Assembly (NCBI RefSeq): GCF_000373925.1
Contig: NZ_KB892707.1
Location: forward strand, 310,001-374,000
DNA length: 64,000 nucleotides
DNA from: Actinopolymorpha alba DSM 45243
Lineage (GTDB): Bacteria > Actinomycetota > Actinomycetes > Propionibacteriales > Actinopolymorphaceae
Reading direction: 5' to 3'
The notes under the pieces are model-generated. The model was given only the letters and a program-made list of their open reading frames with translations, ran no database searches and was not told where the DNA came from. The position numbers and the translations under genes were made by a program. Of the stretch, positions 1 to 9,485 are shown one piece after another. Numbering within the stretch: position 1 is the first letter of the stretch; each line of letters starts with the position of its first letter.

Positions 1-1
1 C

Positions 2-718
2 CTGCCGCTGGCTGGGCAGGGCGTGCGGGTCGAGTGCGATGGTGCGGCGTTCGAACTGGCGGGGCGGACCAGCGTGTTCGCGGGCGTCAGTGACTTCGCC
101 TACGTTCCGCGGGACGCCGAGGTGACCGTGCGGGCGCCGCACGGTGCCAAGCTGGCCCTGCCGTCCGCGCGGTGCAACCAGCGGTTGACAGCACGCTACG
201 GTCCGGCGGATCGGGTTCCGGTCGAGTTGCGCGGCGCCGGTCAGTGCAGCCGCGAGGTGCACAACTTCTGTGCGGCTGGGGTCTTCGAGGCCGACAAGCT
301 GATCGCCGTGGAGGTGCTGACGCCGGGCGGTAACTGGTCGTCGTACCCTCCACACAAGCACGACGAGGACCGGCCCGGCACGGAGTGCCCGCTGGAGGAG
401 ATCTACTACTTCGAGGTGGCGGACGGACCGCACGGGCCCGGCGTTGCCTACCAGCGCGTCTATGGCACACCGCAACGTCCGATTGACGTACTGGCAGAGG
501 TACGCAGTGGCGATGTGGTCACGATCCCACACGGCTGGCACGGGCCGTCGATGGCCGTACCCGGCTACGACCTGTACTACCTCAACGTGATGGCCGGGCC
601 GAACCCCGACCGCGCCTGGCTCATCTGCGACGACCCCGCGCATGGCTGGATCCGCGAGACCTGGAAGGACCAGCCGGTCGATCCCCGGCTGCCGATGACA
701 CGATCGGGAGGTCACTGA
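2..718 (+). CDS. iolB: 5-deoxy-glucuronate isomerase, N-terminus outside window
   Basis: This is the 3' part of iolB; the reading frame is open from base 2, so the start lies upstream and 238 residues are visible. The family isomerises 5-deoxy-D-glucuronate to 2-deoxy-5-keto-gluconate in cytoplasmic myo-inositol degradation. The cupin-type metal site is visible as PPHKHDEDRPG (about bases 347-379), followed by EEIYYFE and the late IPHGWHGPS segment, all typical of IolB. Full-length homologues are roughly 260-300 residues, so only a short N-terminal piece is missing. It is followed 102 bases later by iolD, as expected for an inositol operon. The assignment is firm from motifs and context. Confidence 0.93.
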   Translation: MPLAGQGVRVECDGAAFELAGRTSVFAGVSDFAYVPRDAEVTVRAPHGAKLALPSARCNQRLTARYGPADRVPVELRGAGQCSREVHNFCAAGVFEADKLIAVEVLTPGGNWSSYPPHKHDEDRPGTECPLEEIYYFEVADGPHGPGVAYQRVYGTPQRPIDVLAEVRSGDVVTIPHGWHGPSMAVPGYDLYYLNVMAGPNPDRAWLICDDPAHGWIRETWKDQPVDPRLPMTRSGGH

Positions 719-820
719 TGAGCAGGAGCGAACCTGACGCAGTGAGTCGGAGTGGCCGGCGCCCGGTGCCGAAGGCCGCTACGCGCTGTCCGCGAAGCGA
801 ATGAGGAGGGTGAGCGACCA

Positions 821-2698
821 ATGAGCGCAGTCCGTCTCACTGTGGGCCAGGCCCTGGTGCGGTTTCTGGCCAACCAGTGGTCCGAACGCGACGGCACCGA
901 GCAGCGCCTGATCGCCGGCTGTTTCGGGATCTTCGGCCACGGCAACGTCGCTGGTCTGGGCCAGGCCCTGATGGAGTCGGCGAGGCGCGACCCGGCGGAG
1001 TTGCCGTACTACCAGTCCCGCAACGAGCAGGCGATGGTGCACGCCTCCGTCGGCTTCGCGCGGATGCGGAACCGCCTTCAGACGTTGGCATGTACGACGT
1101 CGATCGGTCCGGGCGCGACCAACCTCGTCACCGGCGCCGCACTGGCCACGATCAACCGCATTCCCGTCCTGCTACTGCCGGGCGACATCTTCGCCACCCG
1201 CGTCGCCAACCCTGTGCTGCAGGAGCTGGAGGATGCCCGGTCGTACGACGTGTCTGTCAACGACACCTTGCGTCCGGTGTCGAAGTACTGGGACCGCATC
1301 AACCGGCCCGAGCAGCTCATCCCGGCCGCGCTGGCGGCGATGCGGGTGCTCACCGACCCGGCCGAGACCGGTGCCGTGACGCTGGCCCTGCCGCAGGACG
1401 TGCAGGCCGAGGCGTACGACTGGCCCGAGGAGTTCTTTGCCCGGCGGGTCTGGCATGTCGGACGGCCGGTGCCGGAGCCGGCCGCACTCGACCGTGCCGT
1501 CGAGCTGATCCGAGGCGCCCGACGCCCGCTCATCCTGGCCGGTGGCGGCGTGATCTACGCCGACGCGACGGAGCAACTGCAGGCCTTCGCCGAAGCGACC
1601 GGCATCCCGGTGGGCGAGACGCAGGCCGGCAAGGGTGCCTTGACGTTCGACCATCCCGCCAGCGTGGGTGCGATCGGTGCGACCGGCACGACCGCCGCCA
1701 ACGCGCTGGCCCGCGAGGCCGACGTGGTGATCGGGATCGGTACCCGCTACAGCGACTTCACGACGGCGTCCCGCAGCCTCTTCGAGAGTCAGAACGTGCG
1801 GTTCGTCAACCTCAACGTGGCGGCGTTCGACGCGGCCAAGCAGGCCGGGGAGGGCCTGGTCGCCGATGCGCGGGCCGGCCTGGCGGCGTTGACCGAACGC
1901 CTGGCCGGCTGGCAGGTCGAGCCGGCGTACCGTCAACAGGCACGGGACCTTGCCGCCCACTGGCAAGGCGTCGTTGACAGTGCCTACGGCGCCGGCCACG
2001 CACCGTTGCCGGCGCAGACCGAGGTGCTCGGTGCGGTCAACGAGGCGGCCGGCGACCGCGGTGTGGTCATCAACGCAGCGGGCAGCATGCCTGGCGAGCT
2101 GCACAAGCTGTTCCGGGCGCGTGATCCCAAGCAGTACCACGTGGAGTACGGCTTCTCCTGCATGGGTTACGAGATTGCCGCCGGACTCGGCGTCAAGATG
2201 GCCGCGCCTGATCGCGAGGTGATCGTCCTGGTCGGCGATGGCTCCTACCTCATGCTCTCCCAGGAGATCGTCACCGCCGTCCAGGAGGGTGTGAAGCTCA
2301 CCATCGTGCTGGTGCAGAACCACGGGTACGCCTCGATCGGCTCGCTGTCCGAAAGCGTGGGCGCCGAGCGGTTCGCCACGAGCTACCGCTACCGCAATCC
2401 CGAGACGGGCGCCCTGGACGGCGACGTCTTGCCCGTCGACCTGGCCGCGAACGCCGCGAGCCTCGGAGCGGACGTCCTGCGGGCGAGCAGCATCGAGGAG
2501 CTACGGTCGGCGCTGGCCAAGGCACGCGAGGCGACCCGCACCACCCTGGTCTACATCGAGACCGACCCGCTGGCCGGCGGACCGTCCTCCGAAGCCTGGT
2601 GGGACGTTCCGGTCGCCGCGGTGTCCGAACTCGAGCCGACGCGGCAGGCCCGCGTGGAGTACGAGCGCAACAAGCCCAGCCAGCGGCACTATCTGTGA
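821..2698 (+). CDS. iolD: 3D-(3,5/4)-trihydroxycyclohexane-1,2-dione hydrolase (IolD)
   Basis: IolD is a thiamine-diphosphate-dependent enzyme that opens the ring of the inositol-derived dione to give 5-deoxy-glucuronate, the substrate of IolB. The 625-residue product has the usual three-domain acetolactate-synthase layout: an N-terminal PYR domain with the conserved Glu in RNEQAMVH, a middle domain, and a C-terminal ThDP/Mg motif VGDGSYLM followed by an Asn (QNHGYAS). I chose ATG 821 because GAGGAGGG at 803-810 sits 10 bases upstream; an in-frame GTG at 752 would add residues unlike the family. It lies in the iol operon and ends 13 bases before the dehydrogenase gene. Confidence 0.95.
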   Translation: MSAVRLTVGQALVRFLANQWSERDGTEQRLIAGCFGIFGHGNVAGLGQALMESARRDPAELPYYQSRNEQAMVHASVGFARMRNRLQTLACTTSIGPGATNLVTGAALATINRIPVLLLPGDIFATRVANPVLQELEDARSYDVSVNDTLRPVSKYWDRINRPEQLIPAALAAMRVLTDPAETGAVTLALPQDVQAEAYDWPEEFFARRVWHVGRPVPEPAALDRAVELIRGARRPLILAGGGVIYADATEQLQAFAEATGIPVGETQAGKGALTFDHPASVGAIGATGTTAANALAREADVVIGIGTRYSDFTTASRSLFESQNVRFVNLNVAAFDAAKQAGEGLVADARAGLAALTERLAGWQVEPAYRQQARDLAAHWQGVVDSAYGAGHAPLPAQTEVLGAVNEAAGDRGVVINAAGSMPGELHKLFRARDPKQYHVEYGFSCMGYEIAAGLGVKMAAPDREVIVLVGDGSYLMLSQEIVTAVQEGVKLTIVLVQNHGYASIGSLSESVGAERFATSYRYRNPETGALDGDVLPVDLAANAASLGADVLRASSIEELRSALAKAREATRTTLVYIETDPLAGGPSSEAWWDVPVAAVSELEPTRQARVEYERNKPSQRHYL

Positions 2699-2711
2699 TC
2701 GAGGTTTCGCC

Positions 2712-4232
2712 ATGTCCACCAACCAGCACACCCACAACGGCCTGATCGAGCACTGGATCTCCGGCGCGACGACGCCGGGTTCGTCCAGCCGTCGTGCCCC
2801 GGTGTGGAATCCGGCGACCGGCGAGCGGCAGGCCGAGGTCGTCCTGGGGACGGCCGCGGATGTCGACCTTGCCGTACGCACCGCCGCGAAGGCGTTCGAG
2901 ACCTGGCAGGAGGTGTCGGTCACCAGGCGGTCGAAGATCCTCTTCGCGTTCCGCGAACTGGTCAACCAGCACGTCGACGACCTCGCCCGGATCGTGACCT
3001 CCGAGCACGGCAAGGTGTTCTCGGACGCCAGGGGAGAGGTGCTGCGGGGCCTTGAGGTCGTGGAGTTCGCGTGCGGAATCCCGCAACTGCTCAAGGGGGA
3101 GTTCTCCGAGCAGGTGTCAAGCGGTGTGGACGCGTACTCGTTCCGGCAGCCGCTCGGTGTCGTAGCTGGGATCACGCCGTTCAACTTCCCTGCCATGGTG
3201 CCGATGTGGATGCACCCGATCGCGATCGCCTGCGGCAACACCTTCGTGCTGAAGCCGTCCGAGCGCGACCCGTCCGCGGCGCTACTGGTCGCCGAACTCT
3301 GGCAGCGGGCAGGCCTGCCCGACGGTGTCTTCAATGTCGTGCACGGCGACAAGGAAGCCGTCGACGCGCTGCTGGACCACCCGGAGATCGCGGCGGTGTC
3401 GTTCGTCGGTTCGACGCCGATCGCGCGGTACGTCCACGATCGCGCATCGGCCACTGGCAAGCGGGTGCAGGCTCTCGGCGGCGCCAAGAACCACGCGGTG
3501 GTCCTGCCCGACGCCGACCTCGAGTTCGCGGCCGACCACATCACCGCAGCGGCGTATGGCTCGGCCGGCCAACGCTGCATGGCGATCTCGGCCGTCGTCG
3601 CGGTCGGAGCCGCGGGTGACGCGCTGGTGGAGAAGCTGCGGACCCGGGCCGAGACCGTGCGGGTCGGGCCGGGCGAGGACGACACCGCGGAGATGGGTCC
3701 CGTCGTCACCCGGGAGGCGCGGGATCGGATCGCGTCGTACGTCGACACCGGTGTCTCCGAAGGCGCGGCCGTCGTGGTCGACGGTCGTGGCCTACGCCTC
3801 GAGGGTCACGAGGACGGGTTCTTCGTCGGTCCGTCGCTGCTCGACCAGGTGACGCCCGCGATGAAGGTCTACCAGGACGAGATCTTCGGCCCCGTCCTCG
3901 TCGTCCTGCGCGCGGAGACGCTGGAGGATGCGATCGAGTTGGTGAACGCCAACCCGTACGGCAACGGCGTCGCCATCTTCACCAGCGGTGGTGAAGCCGC
4001 CCGCACCTTCCAGCGCAAGGTCAGCGTCGGCATGATCGGCGTCAACGTACCCATCCCGGTGCCGATGGCGTTCTACAGCTTCGGCGGGTGGAAGGACTCG
4101 TTGTTCGGAGACCGGCACATCCACGGTCCCGAAGGTGTGGGCTTCTACACCCGCGCCAAGGCGGTGACGTCGCGCTGGCCCCATGTGGAGCACGCGGGGG
4201 ACGCGGCCTTCCACTTCCCGACCGCACGCTGA
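2712..4232 (+). CDS. mmsA: CoA-acylating methylmalonate-semialdehyde dehydrogenase
   Basis: This 506-residue aldehyde dehydrogenase converts malonate semialdehyde (last step of inositol breakdown, IolA role) or methylmalonate semialdehyde to acetyl-CoA or propionyl-CoA with NAD and CoA. Visible family marks are the ITPFNFPAMVPMWM stretch, the NAD-binding SFVGSTPIARYV region, and the catalytic cysteine at residue 289 in GQRCMAISA. The C-terminal segment PVPMAFYSFGGWKDS is characteristic of the MMSDH branch rather than general ALDHs. ATG 2712 is preceded by GAGG at 2700-2703. Position between iolD and the importer genes supports the iolA role; a valine-catabolic mmsA is the alternative. Confidence 0.93.
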   Translation: MSTNQHTHNGLIEHWISGATTPGSSSRRAPVWNPATGERQAEVVLGTAADVDLAVRTAAKAFETWQEVSVTRRSKILFAFRELVNQHVDDLARIVTSEHGKVFSDARGEVLRGLEVVEFACGIPQLLKGEFSEQVSSGVDAYSFRQPLGVVAGITPFNFPAMVPMWMHPIAIACGNTFVLKPSERDPSAALLVAELWQRAGLPDGVFNVVHGDKEAVDALLDHPEIAAVSFVGSTPIARYVHDRASATGKRVQALGGAKNHAVVLPDADLEFAADHITAAAYGSAGQRCMAISAVVAVGAAGDALVEKLRTRAETVRVGPGEDDTAEMGPVVTREARDRIASYVDTGVSEGAAVVVDGRGLRLEGHEDGFFVGPSLLDQVTPAMKVYQDEIFGPVLVVLRAETLEDAIELVNANPYGNGVAIFTSGGEAARTFQRKVSVGMIGVNVPIPVPMAFYSFGGWKDSLFGDRHIHGPEGVGFYTRAKAVTSRWPHVEHAGDAAFHFPTAR

Positions 4233-4271
4233 GATCCGGGCGGCGTCAGCGCCGCCACCGTAACGACACGG

Positions 4272-4322
4272 TGTGGTTCCGGCCCCGCTCGGGCTTCGCC
4301 CGTCCGGGCCCACCCCCACCGC
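4272..4322 (+). repeat. Two-storey hairpin repeat, copy 1
   Basis: The element lies between mmsA and the binding-protein gene. It can form an inner stem CGGGC-TTC-GCCCG (4290-4302) inside an outer stem GGCCC/GGGCC (4281-4285 and 4306-4310), followed by CACCCCCACCGC. A second copy with the same two stems, different linkers and the same 3' tail occurs at 7293-7342. No T-run follows, so a REP-like or mRNA-stability element is more likely than a terminator; this is inference. Confidence 0.75.
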
Positions 4323-4386
4323 AGTTCGGCAACAGAGTAGGTGAGAGTTCCGGCGCGTTTCTCAGACCTCCAAAGGAGGAGGACCC

Positions 4387-5397
4387 GTGAAGCTCATCCG
4401 AGGGTTGGGTGTGGTCGCCGCCGTCGCGGCGCTCGCGATCTCAGGTTGCTCCAACGCCGCTCCCGAGCAGGGCGGCGGTCCGAACGAAGCGGCAACGAAC
4501 AAGACCGACACCCCCGCCCGGGGTGGGCCCGCCCAGAACGCCATCACGGTCGCCGTGGTCACCCATGGGCAGGCGGGTGACACGTTCTGGGACATCGTGA
4601 AGTCGGGGGTCGACCAGGCTGGCAAGGACGAGGACGTCAAGGTCACCTACAACGGCGATGGCGACCCGGCGAAGCAGAGCCAGCTCATCGACAACGCCGT
4701 GGCCCAGAAGGTCGACGGGCTGGTGGTGTCGATGGCCAACCCCGACGGCGTCAAGGCGAGCGTCGAACGCGCTGTGCAGGCAGGGATTCCCGTGATCACG
4801 ATCAACTCCGGACTCGAGCAATCCAAGGCGTTCGGTGCGATCACCCACGTCGGCCAGAGCGAGGAGCTCGCTGGTGAGGCGGCCGGTGAGAAGCTGCGGG
4901 AGGCTGGGATCAAGAACGTCATCTGCGTGGTGCACGAAGCCGGCAACGTCGGGCTCGAGGCACGGTGTGATGGCGTCCGCAAGACCCTGGGCGGTCGGGT
5001 CAGGAACCTCCAGGTGGAGGTGTCGAACGTCGCCGACGCCCAGAACACCATCAAGAGCCAACTGCTCGCCGACAAGTCCGTCGACGGCGTCCTGACGCTC
5101 AACCCGGTGGTCGCGAAGGCGGCGATCCTGGCCAAGGCGGAGGCCGGCAGTCAAGCCCAGCTTGCGACGTTCGATGTCTCCGCGGACATCTGCGCTGCGA
5201 TCGCGGCCGGTGACATGCTCTTCGCGGTCGACCAACAGCCTTACCTGCAAGGCTATCTGCCGGTGAGTTTCCTGGCGCTCAAGGTCAGGAACGGCAACGA
5301 TGTCGGCGGCGGCCAGCCGGTCTACTCGGGCCCGGGTTTCGTCACCAAGGACAACGCGGCGAAGGTCCAGCAGTTCGCCGCCCGCGGGACTCGCTGA
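4387..5397 (+). CDS. Sugar/inositol ABC transporter substrate-binding lipoprotein
   Basis: The 336-residue product begins with a basic n-region, a hydrophobic stretch and the lipobox AISGC (lipidated Cys21), then a short Asn/Thr-rich linker, so it should be anchored outside the membrane. The rest is a Peripla_BP_4 (ribose-binding-like) fold, with typical stretches such as VAVVTHGQAGDTFWD, GLVVSMANPDGV and PVITINSG. Ligand is inferred to be myo-inositol or a relative from the operon. A very strong ribosome site, AAAGGAGGAGGA at about 4372-4383, precedes ATG/GTG 4387, fitting high expression of a binding protein. It is followed after one base by the permease gene. Confidence 0.9.
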   Translation: MKLIRGLGVVAAVAALAISGCSNAAPEQGGGPNEAATNKTDTPARGGPAQNAITVAVVTHGQAGDTFWDIVKSGVDQAGKDEDVKVTYNGDGDPAKQSQLIDNAVAQKVDGLVVSMANPDGVKASVERAVQAGIPVITINSGLEQSKAFGAITHVGQSEELAGEAAGEKLREAGIKNVICVVHEAGNVGLEARCDGVRKTLGGRVRNLQVEVSNVADAQNTIKSQLLADKSVDGVLTLNPVVAKAAILAKAEAGSQAQLATFDVSADICAAIAAGDMLFAVDQQPYLQGYLPVSFLALKVRNGNDVGGGQPVYSGPGFVTKDNAAKVQQFAARGTR

Positions 5398-5398
5398 C

Positions 5399-6442
5399 AT
5401 GGTCGCGCGGGCTGTGTCGCTGCCGGGTGAGGACGGGCCGACCACCATCAGCCCGCTCACCCGGATGCTGCGCCGCGCCGAGGTCGGCGCGGCGGTCGCC
5501 GCCGTCGCGGTCTTCGTGTTCTTCAGCCTCGTGACGGAGAGCTTCGCCACGCCTGGTGGTGTCGCCACCTGGCTGGACTCCGCCGCGTTGTTCGGGATCA
5601 TGGCGATCGCGGTGGCGCTGCTCATGATCGGCGGGGAGTTCGACCTGTCGGCCGGCACCATGGTCGGCTCCACCGGCCTCATCGTGGGCATCCTCACCAC
5701 GCACTCTGGCGTCAACGTGTGGTTGGCAGTCGTGCTGGCGTTGGTGTTCGCCGTTGTCGTGGGGGCCTTCAACGGTTTCCTGGTGATGCGTACCAACCTG
5801 CCGAGTTTCATCGTGACCCTCGGGACCTTCTTCGTCCTCCAGGGGCTCAACCTCGCGCTCACCAAGGCGATCATCGGGCAGGTCGCGGTCCAGGGACTGA
5901 ACGCCGTCCCCGGTTTCTTCGACGCCCGGTGGCTCTTCGGCTCGACTTTCTCGTTGTTTGGTACGGCGTTCCAGATCTCGGTCGTCTGGTGGCTCGTCCT
6001 CACCGCGGTCGCGACCTGGATCCTCATGCGAACCCGCGCCGGCAACTGGATCTTCGCCGTCGGTGGCGCCCAGGTCAGCGCCCGGCAGGTCGGCGTACCG
6101 GTCCTGCGCACCAAGATCGGGTTGTTCGTGGGTACGGCGGCCGCCGGCTGGCTCGCCGGGATGCTCCAGCTGTTCCGTACCTCCACGGTGCAGGCGTCGA
6201 CCGGTGTGGGCCAGGAGTTCATCTACATCATCTGCGCGGTGGTGGGTGGCTGCCTGCTGACCGGCGGCTATGGTTCGGCGATTGGCGCGGCACTCGGCGC
6301 GCTCATTTACGGCATGACCTATCAGGGCATTGTCTTCGCTCAGTGGGACAACAACTGGCTGAAGGCATTCCTGGGCGTCATGCTGCTCGCGGCGGTCCTG
6401 GTCAACACCTACGTACGCAGGCGTGTCGAGGTGAGCCGATGA
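5399..6442 (+). CDS. Sugar/inositol ABC transporter permease (RbsC/FrcC type)
   Basis: This is a membrane permease of the branched-chain/ribose family (BPD_transp_2), 347 residues with about 8-10 hydrophobic segments. The family signature [13 protein letters not shown] (about residues 78-90) is clear, and the helices [12 protein letters not shown] and [13 protein letters not shown] follow the usual order. ATG 5399 begins one base after the stop of the binding-protein gene, indicating coupled translation; a longer frame starting inside the previous gene is unlikely. Its end overlaps the ATPase start by 4 bases. Together the three genes make one importer, presumably for myo-inositol. Confidence 0.92.
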   Translation: MVARAVSLPGEDGPTTISPLTRMLRRAEVGAAVAAVAVFVFFSLVTESFATPGGVATWLDSAALFGIMAIAVALLMIGGEFDLSAGTMVGSTGLIVGILTTHSGVNVWLAVVLALVFAVVVGAFNGFLVMRTNLPSFIVTLGTFFVLQGLNLALTKAIIGQVAVQGLNAVPGFFDARWLFGSTFSLFGTAFQISVVWWLVLTAVATWILMRTRAGNWIFAVGGAQVSARQVGVPVLRTKIGLFVGTAAAGWLAGMLQLFRTSTVQASTGVGQEFIYIICAVVGGCLLTGGYGSAIGAALGALIYGMTYQGIVFAQWDNNWLKAFLGVMLLAAVLVNTYVRRRVEVSR

Positions 6443-7386
6443 CGTCCACGACGCCGGCCGAACGGTCGCCGACCACCGCAACGGCCCTCCTCGAGGTCGA
6501 GAAGATCGGCAAGAGTTATGGTCAGGTTCACGCCCTCCGCGGCGTGAGCGCGACGATCAACGCGGCCGAGGTGACGTGTGTCCTCGGCGACAACGGCGCG
6601 GGCAAGTCGACGTTCATCAAGATCCTCTCCGGCGTTCATCCGCACACCACTGGAGAGCTACGGGTCGACGGCAGGCGGACGCGCTTCGCGAGTCCCAGGC
6701 AGGCACTGGAGGCCGGGATCGCCACGGTCTATCAGGATTTGGCCGTGGTGCCGTTGATGCCGGTCTGGCGTAATTTCTTCCTGGGATCAGAGCCCACCAA
6801 GGGAATCGGACCACTGCGCCGTCTCGACGTCGCCTTCATGAGGCGTACGACCCGAGCCGAGCTGGCGAGGATGGGCATCCACCTTCGCGACGTCGACCAG
6901 CCCATCGGCACCCTGTCGGGTGGTGAACGCCAGTCTGTCGCCATTGCCCGCGCGGTCTACTTCGGCGCCCGGGTGCTGATTCTGGACGAACCCACCGCGG
7001 CGCTCGGGGTGAAGCAGTCCGGCGTCGTTCTGAAGTACATCGTGGCTGCCCGGGACGCCGGACTCGGTGTCGTCTTCGTCACCCACAATCCGCATCATGC
7101 CTACCTGGTAGGGGATCGCTTCGTGCTCCTCAAGCGCGGTGTGATGGTGGGTGGCTATGCCAGGACGGAGTTGACGCTCGCGGAGCTTACCCGTGAGATG
7201 GCAGGAGGCGCGGAGTTGGCAGCCCTCGGCCACGAGCTGGCCCGGACCGATCCGGGGACATCACCGCCTGATCGGTGGTCGGAAACTGACCCTGTGGGAT
7301 CCGGCCCCCACGGGCTTCGCCCGTTGGGCCCACCCCCACCGCACCGGGACATTGAGAAAGAATCGCAACAAGGAGTTGACACGTGA
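6439..7386 (+). CDS. Sugar ABC transporter ATP-binding protein, single nucleotide-binding domain
   Basis: The 315-residue product is a cytoplasmic ABC ATPase with Walker [10 protein letters not shown] (residues 50-58), signature LSGGERQ (near 158) and Walker [12 protein letters not shown] (near 180). It has only one ABC cassette, like the FrcA branch, whereas RbsA-type proteins have two. ATG 6439 overlaps the permease stop (ATGA). The last ~30 residues are encoded by hairpin repeat copy 2 (7293-7342), giving an unusual Pro/Gly/His-rich tail absent from the family core; the repeat appears to have been inserted near the gene end and supplies the present stop region. Confidence 0.92.
   Translation: MTSTTPAERSPTTATALLEVEKIGKSYGQVHALRGVSATINAAEVTCVLGDNGAGKSTFIKILSGVHPHTTGELRVDGRRTRFASPRQALEAGIATVYQDLAVVPLMPVWRNFFLGSEPTKGIGPLRRLDVAFMRRTTRAELARMGIHLRDVDQPIGTLSGGERQSVAIARAVYFGARVLILDEPTAALGVKQSGVVLKYIVAARDAGLGVVFVTHNPHHAYLVGDRFVLLKRGVMVGGYARTELTLAELTREMAGGAELAALGHELARTDPGTSPPDRWSETDPVGSGPHGLRPLGPPPPHRDIEKESQQGVDT
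7293..7342 (+). repeat. Two-storey hairpin repeat, copy 2 (inside ATPase 3' end)
   Basis: The inner stem CGGGC-TTC-GCCCG (7311-7323) and outer stem GGCCC/GGGCC (7303-7307 and 7326-7330) match copy 1 at 4272-4322, as does the trailing CACCCCCACCGCA. The linkers differ in length while both stems are kept, which favours a folded RNA or DNA structure. This copy is translated as the C-terminal tail of the ATPase and lies about 45 bases upstream of the iolE-like start. Confidence 0.75.
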
Positions 7387-8285
7387 TGGAGCTAGGTCCG
7401 CTGGCCGGCAGGATTGCTGGAGCGCCGATTTCCTGGGGAGTCTGTGAGGCTCCCGGCTGGGGTTACGAGCTTCCCCCGTCGGTGGTGCTCGCCGAGATGG
7501 CACAACTCGGGTTGGCCGCGACAGAGCTGGGGCCGACCGGCTATCTCGGGTCCGATCCCGACGCCGTCCGCGCGACGCTGGACCCGCATGGGCTCACTCT
7601 GGTGGGTGGGTTCCTGCCGGTGGCCCTTCATGTCGCGCCGGAGGTCGACCTTTCAGAGGCCGAGGCAGCGATCCGCACCCTGGCGGCGGCTGGCTCTGAA
7701 GTGGTGGTGCTCGCCGCCGACGCCGGACCCGGTGGGTACGACCGTAAAGTCCAGCTTGACGCGACGGAATGGTCGCAGCTGCTGCGCAATCTCGACCGGG
7801 TGCGGTCCCTGATCAGCGACCTCGGACTCCGGTCGACGCTACATCCCCATGTCGGCACCGCGATCGAGTCCCGTGCGTCGGTGCTCCGTCTTCTCCAGGA
7901 CAGCGACGTCCCGTTGTGCCTCGACACGGGTCACCTCGCCATCGGGGGCACCGATCCGTTGGAGATCGTGCGGAACGCCGCGCAGCGGGTCGGCCACGTC
8001 CACCTGAAGGACGTCCGCCTCGACATCGCCAAGCAGGTCGCCGACGAGACCGTGAGCTTCATCGATGGCGTGCGTTCAGGGTTGTTCGCGCCCCTGGGGC
8101 AAGGCGACGTTGACATCGCGGGAGTGGTGACAGGCCTTGAGGAGGCGGGCTTCACGGGGTGGTACGTGCTGGAGCAGGACACCGCTCTCGCCGGTCCGCC
8201 CGCACCAGGCGAAGGACCGTTGGTCGACGTCCGTCGCAGCGTGGAGTACCTACGGGACACCGTCGTTCCGGCGCTCGCATCGTGA
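7386..8285 (+). CDS. iolE: Sugar phosphate isomerase/epimerase, likely inosose dehydratase (IolE-like)
   Basis: This is a 299-residue AP-endonuclease-2-type TIM barrel. The N-terminal RIAGAPISWGVCE is typical of IolE-like myo-inosose dehydratases, which dehydrate 2-keto-myo-inositol to the dione used by IolD. Metal-binding stretches are visible: TLHPHVGT, LCLDTGHL and VHLKDV, ending with GWYVLEQD. The start is ATG 7386, or GTG 7383, which overlaps the ATPase stop; AGGAG at 7371-7375 serves either. An isomerase role (IolH/IolI-like) is the alternative. The following gene overlaps or begins within 12 bases. Confidence 0.85.
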   Translation: MELGPLAGRIAGAPISWGVCEAPGWGYELPPSVVLAEMAQLGLAATELGPTGYLGSDPDAVRATLDPHGLTLVGGFLPVALHVAPEVDLSEAEAAIRTLAAAGSEVVVLAADAGPGGYDRKVQLDATEWSQLLRNLDRVRSLISDLGLRSTLHPHVGTAIESRASVLRLLQDSDVPLCLDTGHLAIGGTDPLEIVRNAAQRVGHVHLKDVRLDIAKQVADETVSFIDGVRSGLFAPLGQGDVDIAGVVTGLEEAGFTGWYVLEQDTALAGPPAPGEGPLVDVRRSVEYLRDTVVPALAS

Positions 8286-8296
8286 AGGGGCCGTTG

Positions 8297-9322
8297 ATGG
8301 ACGTACGCGTGGGTGTCATCGGCACCGGGATCATGGGCGCGGACCACGTGCGGACCCTCGCCACCTCGGTGTCCGGCGCCCGCGTCACGGCAGTCGCCGA
8401 CATCGACCAGGAACGCGCCCGGGCCGCGGTCGCCGGGTTGTCCGGCGTTCAGGTGCACAGCGATCCGATGTCGGTGGTGCAGGACGGTGAGGTGGACGCG
8501 GTTCTCGTCGCGTCCGCCGACTCGACCCACGAGAAGCTCGTCCTCTCCTGCCTCGATGCTCAGAAGCCGGTGCTCTGTGAGAAGCCGCTGACGCCGACAC
8601 CCGAGGGTGCGTTGCGGATCATCGCGGCCGAGACAAGCCTTGGGCGCCGGCTGGTGAGCGTGGGCTTCATGCGGCGGTACGACCCTGGGTACGCCGATGT
8701 CAAGGCAGGCTTGCGCCAGGGTGTGGTGGGGGCGCCGCTGATGCTGCACTGCGTTCACCGCAATGCGGCGTCGCGACCGAACACACCGGGAGCGAATCTG
8801 ATCACCGGCACCGCCGTCCACGAGATCGACATCGCCCGGTGGCTCTTCGACGAGGAGATCGTCGCGGTGACCATCCACCGTGGTCGGCGCTCGTCGAAGG
8901 TCGTGGGCGACACACCCGACCCGCTCCTCGTGATCCTGGAGACTGAGTCGGGCGTCCTGGTCGACGTCGAGGTGTTCGTGAACGCGCAGTATGGCTACGA
9001 CGTGCGCTGCGAGCTGGTGGGGGAGTCCGGCTCGGTGAGCCTTGACGAGCCGGCCCGCACCCTGCTCCGGGGCGCGCGGAGCCGCACGACCGGGGTGTCC
9101 CTGGACTGGCGTGACCGGTTCGCGGAGGCGTACCAGCGGGAGCTGCAGGACTGGGTTGACGGTGTGGTCGTGGGCGAGCAGCGCGGGGCGAACGCCTGGG
9201 ACGGGTACGCCGCGACCGTCGTCGCGGCGGCGGGCGTCCAGGCGTTGAAGCGAGGGGAGCCGGTGCGAGTCCACCTCGAACCCCGACCGGACGGGTACGC
9301 GCCGAGTTCTGGCGCGGCGTGA
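8297..9322 (+). CDS. iolG: Gfo/Idh/MocA oxidoreductase, likely inositol 2-dehydrogenase
   Basis: The 341-residue NAD(P)-dependent dehydrogenase starts with the Rossmann motif VGVIGTGIMGADH and has the family signature CEKPLTPT (catalytic Lys about residue 96). The later TGTAVHEIDIARWL contains the conserved Asp and His pair. In this operon the most likely reaction is oxidation of myo-inositol (or scyllo-/chiro-inositol) to the inosose, the first catabolic step. ATG 8297 follows GAAGGGG at 8284-8290 with correct spacing; GTG 8282 overlapping the previous stop is an alternative. It is the last gene of the iol cluster in this window. Confidence 0.88.
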   Translation: MDVRVGVIGTGIMGADHVRTLATSVSGARVTAVADIDQERARAAVAGLSGVQVHSDPMSVVQDGEVDAVLVASADSTHEKLVLSCLDAQKPVLCEKPLTPTPEGALRIIAAETSLGRRLVSVGFMRRYDPGYADVKAGLRQGVVGAPLMLHCVHRNAASRPNTPGANLITGTAVHEIDIARWLFDEEIVAVTIHRGRRSSKVVGDTPDPLLVILETESGVLVDVEVFVNAQYGYDVRCELVGESGSVSLDEPARTLLRGARSRTTGVSLDWRDRFAEAYQRELQDWVDGVVVGEQRGANAWDGYAATVVAAAGVQALKRGEPVRVHLEPRPDGYAPSSGAA

Positions 9323-9485
9323 GACGCGCCTTGAATGTCTCCGCAAGCATATAGCTGACCTGGTATGTTTGGTCCTGCTCACGGTCACGGGGGTCGCCGA
9401 GGGGTCGCTGCGGGAAGCCGTTGACGATTCCGCGTGACCCCGGGCGTGCCCCCACCCCCCAGGCAAGCCGAGCAGGAGAACTCTC

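Noticed and set aside
4441-6222. A 593-codon open frame on the minus strand across the binding-protein and permease genes
   Set aside because: It is antisense to two clear family genes, has no family-like motifs, and long shadow frames are expected in such high-GC DNA.
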